64,000 nt of DNA, taken from NCBI GenBank assembly GCA_046348225.1, contig JAXMEQ010000006.1, positions 1 to 64,000 on the forward strand, in the 5' to 3' direction. Within the stretch, counting starts at the first letter, position 1; each line of letters opens with the position of its first letter. Shown here piece after piece: positions 58,156 to 64,000 of this stretch. The position numbers and the translations under genes are program-made. The notes beneath the pieces were generated by a model. It made no database searches and was not told the origin of the DNA. It saw only the letters and a program-made list of their open reading frames with translations. This stretch comes from JAXMEQ01 sp046348225 (GTDB taxonomy: Bacteria > Pseudomonadota > Gammaproteobacteria > Burkholderiales > Burkholderiaceae_C).

Positions 58156-60558
58156 ATGTCATCTTCCACCCCTTCCAGCCCGTCCGGCGAATCCGCGACA
58201 CCGGCGAGCCGTCGCCCGGCCTGGCTTGACTGGCTGCTGCGACTGGCGCTCTGGGGGGGCGGGGTTGCCGCCGCGGGCGTGCTGTCGGTCGTTCTTCTGG
58301 TCGCGGTCGCCCTGGCGGTGGCGTTTCCCAACCTGCCGGACGTGTCAGACCTGTCGGATTACCGACCCAAACTGCCGTTGCGCGTTTATTCGTCGGACGG
58401 CGTGCTGCTGGGGGAATTCGGCGAGGAGCGTCGCAACCTGACGCCGATCAAGGACATCCCGAAGGTCATGAAGGATGCGGTGCTGGCCATCGAGGACGCG
58501 CGCTTCTATTCGCACGGCGGGGTGGACTATCTCGGCGTGATTCGTGCCGGCCTCGCCAACGTGGGGCGCCTCAAAAGCCAGGGGGCGTCCACCATCACCA
58601 TGCAGGTGGCGCGCAATGTGTACCTTTCGTCCGAGAAGACCTACACCCGCAAGATCTACGAAATCCTGCTGACCTTCAAGCTCGAACACCTGCTGAGCAA
58701 GGACCAGATCCTCGAGATCTACATGAACCAGATCTTCCTGGGCAACCGGGCCTACGGTTTTGCGGCCGCGTCGGAGCAGTACTTCGGCAAGCCCCTGAAG
58801 GACATCACGATCGCCGAAGCCGCCATGCTGGCCGGCCTGCCCAAGGCGCCGTCCGCCTACAACCCGATCAGCAACCCCAAGCGCGCCCGCTCGCGCCAGC
58901 TCTACATCATCGAGCGGATGGAGGAAAACGGCTTCATCACTGCCCAGCAGGCGGAAGCCGCCAAGAAGGAAGAGTTGCGGGTGCGGTCCGGCCCGGACAA
59001 CTCCCGGGTGCATGCCGAGTACGTGGCAGAAACCGTACGCCAGCTGGTGCACGCCCAATACGGCGAAGAAACCTACACGCGCGGCCTGAATGTCTACACC
59101 ACCCTCAAGTCCAGTGACCAGGACGCCGCCTACAAGGCGCTGCGCAAAGGCATCATGGACTACGAGCGGCGCCAGATTTACCGTGGCCCCGAGAAGTTCG
59201 TGGACTTGCCGGCCGACCCCAAGGAGCTGGAGGACGCGATCGACGACGCCCTGACGGACCACCCTGACAACGGCGACGTGATGTCGGCGGTGGTACTGGC
59301 GGCAGACCCCAAGAAAATCACCGCCATCCGGCAAAACGGGGAATCCGTCGACATCACTGGCGAGGGTCTGCGCCCCGCCCAGTCGGGTCTGTCAGACAAG
59401 GCACCGCCCAAGACCAAAATCCGCCGTGGTGCCGTGATCCGGGTCGTCAAGACACCCAAGGGCAGCTGGGAGATCACCCAGCTGCCTGAAGTGGAAGGTG
59501 CCTTTGTGGCCATCGACCCGCGGGACGGCGCCATCCGGGCCCTGGTGGGAGGCTTTGACTTCAACAAGAACAAGTTCAACCATGTCACCCAGGCATGGCG
59601 TCAGCCCGGCTCCAGCTTCAAGCCCTTCATTTACTCGGCGGCGCTGGAAAAAGGGTTCACGCCTTCCACCATCGTCAATGACGCGCCCCTGTTCTTTGAC
59701 GCTGGCGTGACCGGCGGCCAGCCCTGGGAGCCCAAGAACTACGACGGCAAGTTCGAAGGCCCGATGCCGTTGCACACAGCGCTGGCCAAGTCCAAGAACA
59801 TGGTGTCGATCCGGGTGCTGCAATCGGTCGGCGCGCAAAATGCACAGGACTGGATCACACGGTTCGGGTTTGAAGCCGAGCGGCACCCGGCCTACCTCAC
59901 GATGGCGCTGGGCGCAGGTTCGGTGACACCCATGCAGATGGCCACGGCCTACTCGGTGTTTGCCAATGGCGGCTACCGCGTCAACCCCTGGCTGATCAGC
60001 CGCGTCACCGACCAGAAGGGCAAGGTACTGGTGGAGACCCAGCCGCCGCTGCTGACCGAAGCCGCGCGCGCGGTGGATGCGCGCAACGCCTTCATCATGA
60101 GCCGGCTGTTGCAGGAAATCACCCGCTCGGGCACCGCCGCACGGGCCCAGGCCACGCTGAAGCGGGTGGACCTGTACGGCAAGACCGGCACCACCAACGA
60201 CTCGATCGACACCTGGTTTGCGGGCTACCAGCCCACGCTGGCGGCCGTGGTCTGGCTCGGCTACGACACGCCCCGCTCGCTGGGGGACCGGGAAACCGGC
60301 GGCGGCGTGAGCCTGCCCGTGTGGATCAGCTTCATGGAAACGGCACTCAAGGGCGTGCCTGTCATGGAGCCTGCGGCGCCGGAGGGCGTCGTCAACGTCG
60401 GCGGCGAATGGTATTACGACGAGTACGCCCGCGGCGCCGGGGTCAGCAGCGTGGGTCTGGAAGACAAGGGGGCAGCCGGCGCGGAGGGCCAGCCCGCCAA
60501 GCAGGCGCTACCGCCCGCCGACGAGAAAAAGGGCATCCTCGACCTCTTCAGGAATTGA
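58156..60558 (+). CDS. mrcA: Penicillin-binding protein 1A
   Basis: This bifunctional enzyme polymerises and cross-links peptidoglycan. The 800-residue product has one membrane helix (about 30–55), the glycosyltransferase domain with catalytic EDARFYSHGG and GASTITMQVARN, an OB-like insert typical of PBP1A, and the transpeptidase domain with GSSFKPF (nucleophile Ser), SKN and GKTGTTND motifs. Its end overlaps the convergent cyaY by 11 bases. Confidence 0.96.
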   Translation: MSSSTPSSPSGESATPASRRPAWLDWLLRLALWGGGVAAAGVLSVVLLVAVALAVAFPNLPDVSDLSDYRPKLPLRVYSSDGVLLGEFGEERRNLTPIKDIPKVMKDAVLAIEDARFYSHGGVDYLGVIRAGLANVGRLKSQGASTITMQVARNVYLSSEKTYTRKIYEILLTFKLEHLLSKDQILEIYMNQIFLGNRAYGFAAASEQYFGKPLKDITIAEAAMLAGLPKAPSAYNPISNPKRARSRQLYIIERMEENGFITAQQAEAAKKEELRVRSGPDNSRVHAEYVAETVRQLVHAQYGEETYTRGLNVYTTLKSSDQDAAYKALRKGIMDYERRQIYRGPEKFVDLPADPKELEDAIDDALTDHPDNGDVMSAVVLAADPKKITAIRQNGESVDITGEGLRPAQSGLSDKAPPKTKIRRGAVIRVVKTPKGSWEITQLPEVEGAFVAIDPRDGAIRALVGGFDFNKNKFNHVTQAWRQPGSSFKPFIYSAALEKGFTPSTIVNDAPLFFDAGVTGGQPWEPKNYDGKFEGPMPLHTALAKSKNMVSIRVLQSVGAQNAQDWITRFGFEAERHPAYLTMALGAGSVTPMQMATAYSVFANGGYRVNPWLISRVTDQKGKVLVETQPPLLTEAARAVDARNAFIMSRLLQEITRSGTAARAQATLKRVDLYGKTGTTNDSIDTWFAGYQPTLAAVVWLGYDTPRSLGDRETGGGVSLPVWISFMETALKGVPVMEPAAPEGVVNVGGEWYYDEYARGAGVSSVGLEDKGAAGAEGQPAKQALPPADEKKGILDLFRN

Positions 60559-60877
60559 AGTCCAGTGCCTCGCCAGCCTGTTCGCTGGCACAGCGCGACA
60601 GGTTGGCCAGAAACTCCCCGTTGCCCTTGGTATCCGCCCACTGCGTGCCGTCAAACCGGTAATGAAAGCCACCGGCACGTGCGGCCAGCCACACTTCATG
60701 AAGGGGCTTCTGCAGGTTGATGATGATCTGGCTGCGGTTGCGAAAGGTCAGCGTGATCATGCCGCCCACGCGCTGGTTGTCGATATCAGCGTCTGATTCT
60801 TCGTTGATCTGGTCGCAGCGGGCTTCAATGCCGCGCAACAGCGCCTCGGCACGGTCCATGAACTCGGAGTCGGTCAT
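60548..60877 (-). CDS. cyaY: Iron-sulfur cluster assembly protein CyaY (frataxin)
   Basis: The 109-residue product has the frataxin fold: the acidic first helix (MTDSEFMDRAEALLRGIEARCDQIN), DADIDNQRVGGMITLTFRNRSQIIIN and the HEVWLAARAGGFHYRF core. CyaY binds iron and modulates IscS. It is divergent from the lptM-like gene with 12 bases between starts. Confidence 0.95.
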   Translation of the reverse strand: MTDSEFMDRAEALLRGIEARCDQINEESDADIDNQRVGGMITLTFRNRSQIIINLQKPLHEVWLAARAGGFHYRFDGTQWADTKGNGEFLANLSRCASEQAGEALDFNS

Positions 60878-60889
60878 TACAATTTCGCC

Positions 60890-61111
60890 ATGTTGAAGCT
60901 ATTGGGATCGATTCTAGACAGCCAGCGCGCTGCGGGCCTTGCCCTTGCCCTGAGCGCGGTTGTGCTCGGTGCCTGCGGTCAGAAGGGGCCCTTGTTCCTG
61001 CCCAGCGGGCCGGCGGCAGCCAACCGGGCCACCCTGCCGGAAACCCTGCGCCCGGCCGGGACCACCACCGCACCGGCCCCCACCTCCCCGGCCAGTGCGC
61101 CCACGCGCTGA
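60890..61111 (+). CDS. LptM-like small lipoprotein
   Basis: The 73-residue product has a lipoprotein signal with LGAC and then GQKGPLFLP, the hallmark of LptM (YifL), which assists maturation of the LptD LPS translocon. The rest is Pro/Ala/Thr-rich and disordered. It lies 21 bases upstream of lysA, the same linkage (cyaY, yifL, dapF/lysA region) seen in other proteobacteria. Confidence 0.88.
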   Translation: MLKLLGSILDSQRAAGLALALSAVVLGACGQKGPLFLPSGPAAANRATLPETLRPAGTTTAPAPTSPASAPTR

Positions 61112-61132
61112 CACCATTCTTTTCTTGCCGCC

Positions 61133-62410
61133 ATGAAACCACCTGCCTTGCCCGGCCAGCCCCACATTGCCTACCGCGGAAACCAGCTCCACGTGGAAGG
61201 CGTGGCCCTGCGGGACCTCGCCGCCGCCCATGGAACGCCGCTGTTCGTCTATTCCCGCGCCGCCATGCTGTCGGCGCTGGCCGCCTACCAGCGTGGCTTC
61301 GCGGGGCGCCACGCGCAGATCTGCTACGCCATGAAGGCCAACTCCTCACTCGGTGTGCTGCAGGTGTTTGCGCAGGCGGGCTGCGGCTTTGACATCGTCT
61401 CTGGTGGCGAGCTCGACCGTGTGCTCGCAGCCGGTGGCGACCCGGCCAAGGTCATCTTCTCGGGCGTGGGCAAGACCCGCGCTGAAATGCGCCAGGCGCT
61501 GGACGCGGGCATCGGCTGCTTCAACGTGGAGAGCGAGGCCGAACTCGATGTACTCAGTGCTGTCGCCACGGCAGCAGGCAGGACGGCGCCAGTGAGCATT
61601 CGCGTCAACCCGAACGTGGACCCGAAAACCCATCCCTACATCTCTACCGGCCTGAAAGGCAACAAGTTCGGCGTGGCCCATGAGCGCACGCTGGCCACGT
61701 ACCAGCGCGCGGCGGCCTTGCCGGGCCTCAAGGTGGTAGGCATTGATTGCCACATCGGCTCGCAGATCACCGAGGAAACGCCCTATCTCGACGCAATGGA
61801 CCGGGTACTCGACCTGGTGGAAGCCGTGGAGGCGGCCGGCATTCCCATCCACCACATTGATTTTGGCGGCGGTCTCGGCATCGACTACAACGGTGACACG
61901 CCGCCCGAAGCCGATGCCCTGTGGGCCAGGCTGTTCGCACGGCTGGACGCCCGCGGCTTTGGCCAGCGCCAGTTCATGATCGAGCCGGGCCGCTCGTTGG
62001 TGGGCAATGCGGGCTTGTGCGTCACCGAAGTGCTGTACCTCAAGCCAGGCGAGCTCAAGAACTTCTGCATCATCGACGCGGCCATGAACGACCTGCCGCG
62101 CCCCGCCATGTACCAGGCTTTCCACGCCATCGTGCCGGTCGTGCTGGCCGACGGCGTTGCGGCCCGGTACGACGTGGTGGGCCCGGTGTGCGAAAGCGGT
62201 GACTGGATCGGACGCGACCGCCAGCTTGCGGTGCAACCCGGCAACCTGCTGGCCGTGCTGTCCGCTGGCGCCTACTGCATGAGCATGGCCAGCAACTACA
62301 ACACCCGGGGCCGGGCCGCAGAAGTTCTGGTCGACGGCGACAAGGCCACCCTGATCCGGGCCCGCGAAAGCAGCGCCGACCAGTTCCGCCTGGAAAGGCT
62401 GGCCTCCTGA
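61133..62410 (+). CDS. lysA: Diaminopimelate decarboxylase
   Basis: LysA converts meso-DAP to lysine with PLP. The 425-residue product has the Schiff-base lysine in CYAMKANSS, the HIGSQI segment, FGGGLGIDY, and EPGRSLVGNAG, with the second active-site region VCESGDWIGRDR. Repeat copy F begins right after its stop codon. Confidence 0.96.
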   Translation: MKPPALPGQPHIAYRGNQLHVEGVALRDLAAAHGTPLFVYSRAAMLSALAAYQRGFAGRHAQICYAMKANSSLGVLQVFAQAGCGFDIVSGGELDRVLAAGGDPAKVIFSGVGKTRAEMRQALDAGIGCFNVESEAELDVLSAVATAAGRTAPVSIRVNPNVDPKTHPYISTGLKGNKFGVAHERTLATYQRAAALPGLKVVGIDCHIGSQITEETPYLDAMDRVLDLVEAVEAAGIPIHHIDFGGGLGIDYNGDTPPEADALWARLFARLDARGFGQRQFMIEPGRSLVGNAGLCVTEVLYLKPGELKNFCIIDAAMNDLPRPAMYQAFHAIVPVVLADGVAARYDVVGPVCESGDWIGRDRQLAVQPGNLLAVLSAGAYCMSMASNYNTRGRAAEVLVDGDKATLIRARESSADQFRLERLAS

Positions 62411-62413
62411 TCT

Positions 62414-62468
62414 GCTATTGATTTGATAGCGGCTTGCGCAGCTCCGGTGCGGGCTGCAGCCTTTTTTG
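62414..62468 (+). repeat. Dispersed palindromic repeat, copy F
   Basis: The head is GCTATTGATTTGATAGC (62414–62430), followed by GGCTTGCGCA, CCGGTGCGGGCTGCAGCC and TTTTTTG. It lies between convergent lysA and msrQ. Read on the minus strand it encodes the last ~14 residues of MsrQ and its TAG stop. Confidence 0.75.
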
Positions 62469-63065
62469 CCTGATACGCCGGACCAGGCGCCAGCCCAGCA
62501 GCAGCGCCAGGATGGCCGCATAGACCGCCACCTCCGCGAAGTCATTCTTGCCAGCGCGCATCCAGAAGAAGTGCAGCACGCCCAGGCCGGCGATCAGGTA
62601 CACCAGCTTGTGCAGCAATTGCCAGCGGCGTGCACCCAGCGCCTTGACGGCACGGTTGAAAGAGGTGGCGGCCAGCGGCGTGAGCAGCACAAAGCCCAGA
62701 AACCCCACCAGGATGAACGGCCGCTTGGCAATGTCCTTGGCGATGTCGGCCACGTCAAACCCCATGTCGAACCAGCTGTAGCTCAACAGGTGCAGCACGA
62801 CATAGAAGTACACAAACAGCCCCAGCATGCGGCGAAACCGCGCCAGCGCCGGCAAGCCCGCCACCACCCGCAACGGCGTTACCGCCAGCGTGAGGCACAG
62901 CAGGCGCAACGTCCAGTCGCCGGTCGCGCGGATCAGGTACTCGGCCGGGTTGGCACCCAGATTGCCGGTGGCAGCGCCGTACACCAGCCAGGCGAACGGC
63001 AAGGCCGCCAGAGTGAACACCAGCGGCTTGGCCGCCGGGCTCATCAAGGCCTTGGCCAGGCCCAT
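62415..63065 (-). CDS. msrQ: MsrPQ heme-binding membrane subunit MsrQ
   Basis: MsrQ passes electrons from the quinone pool to MsrP for repair of oxidised periplasmic methionines. The 216-residue product has five to six membrane helices with conserved histidines (FYVVLHLLSYSWFD, LHKLVYLIAGLGVLHFFW). Its C-terminus (about QPAPELRKPLSNQ) and stop codon are encoded by repeat copy F. It follows msrP with a 1-base gap. Confidence 0.93.
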   Translation of the reverse strand: MGLAKALMSPAAKPLVFTLAALPFAWLVYGAATGNLGANPAEYLIRATGDWTLRLLCLTLAVTPLRVVAGLPALARFRRMLGLFVYFYVVLHLLSYSWFDMGFDVADIAKDIAKRPFILVGFLGFVLLTPLAATSFNRAVKALGARRWQLLHKLVYLIAGLGVLHFFWMRAGKNDFAEVAVYAAILALLLGWRLVRRIRQKRLQPAPELRKPLSNQ

Positions 63066-63066
63066 C

Positions 63067-64000
<934 letters not shown>

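Overview
The window reads as a chromosomal segment of a GC-rich betaproteobacterium, most likely a Comamonadaceae member (Burkholderiales). Support comes from the gene order (DUF721–M23–secA; sspB–sspA–petCBA; mla–ibaG–murA–his–tat; pilMNOPQ–aroKB–dgt–gltBD), the GC-rich codon use, and a small dispersed palindromic repeat of a type I associate with this family. Genes are tightly packed, many with 4-base ATGA/GTGA overlaps. No gap between genes exceeds about 300 bases.

Layout. 1–2.4 kb: an M20 amidohydrolase and a DUF2817 peptidase-like gene. 2.4–4.1 kb: coaX and an uncharacterised helical protein, on the minus strand. 4.1–8.5 kb: a quorum-sensing island made of a LuxR-type regulator, a membrane histidine kinase like CqsS/LqsS, a response regulator like LqsR, and a PLP-dependent synthase like CqsA/LqsA. 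8.6–12.8 kb: secA, an M23 endopeptidase and a DciA-like gene, then tRNA-Thr. 12.9–17 kb: sspB, sspA and the cytochrome bc1 genes. 17–22 kb: mscL, pdxA, a NIF3-like gene, a degenerate GGDEF membrane protein and a DegS-like protease. 22–38.2 kb: one long minus-strand run covering phospholipid transport (mlaF-E-D-A-C-B), an ABC exporter pair, ibaG, murA, the histidine pathway (hisG-D-C-B-H-A-F-I-E), a small membrane gene, hinT and tatABC. 38.3–44.5 kb: gltBD. 44.5–45.4 kb: a RAYT (REP-associated tyrosine transposase) unit. 45.4–57.9 kb: methyltransferase, DUF1415, MFS transporter, dgt, aroB, aroK, an Ig-like lipoprotein and pilQPONM. 58–64 kb: PBP1A, cyaY, lptM-like, lysA, msrQ and the 5'-truncated msrP.

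The most interesting part is the quorum-sensing island. All the parts of an alpha-hydroxyketone (CAI-1/LAI-1 type) circuit are present, and a LuxR-type regulator sits divergent from the kinase. A nearly identical dyad with lux-box architecture (CTG-N10-CAG, 15 of 16 core bases shared) lies at the start of the luxR-type gene and again, inside a perfect 14-bp inverted repeat, upstream of the synthase gene. No luxI-type gene is present. This suggests that a LuxR-type protein with an AHL-unlike sensor domain controls the hydroxyketone synthase.

The second notable layer is repeats. A roughly 55-bp palindromic element occurs six times. One copy lies inside the NIF3-like reading frame, one supplies the first codons of hisH, and one supplies the last codons and stop of msrQ. 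A different repeat flanks the RAYT gene, supplies the C-terminus of the neighbouring methyltransferase gene, and sits just upstream of a sigma-54-like promoter of gltB.
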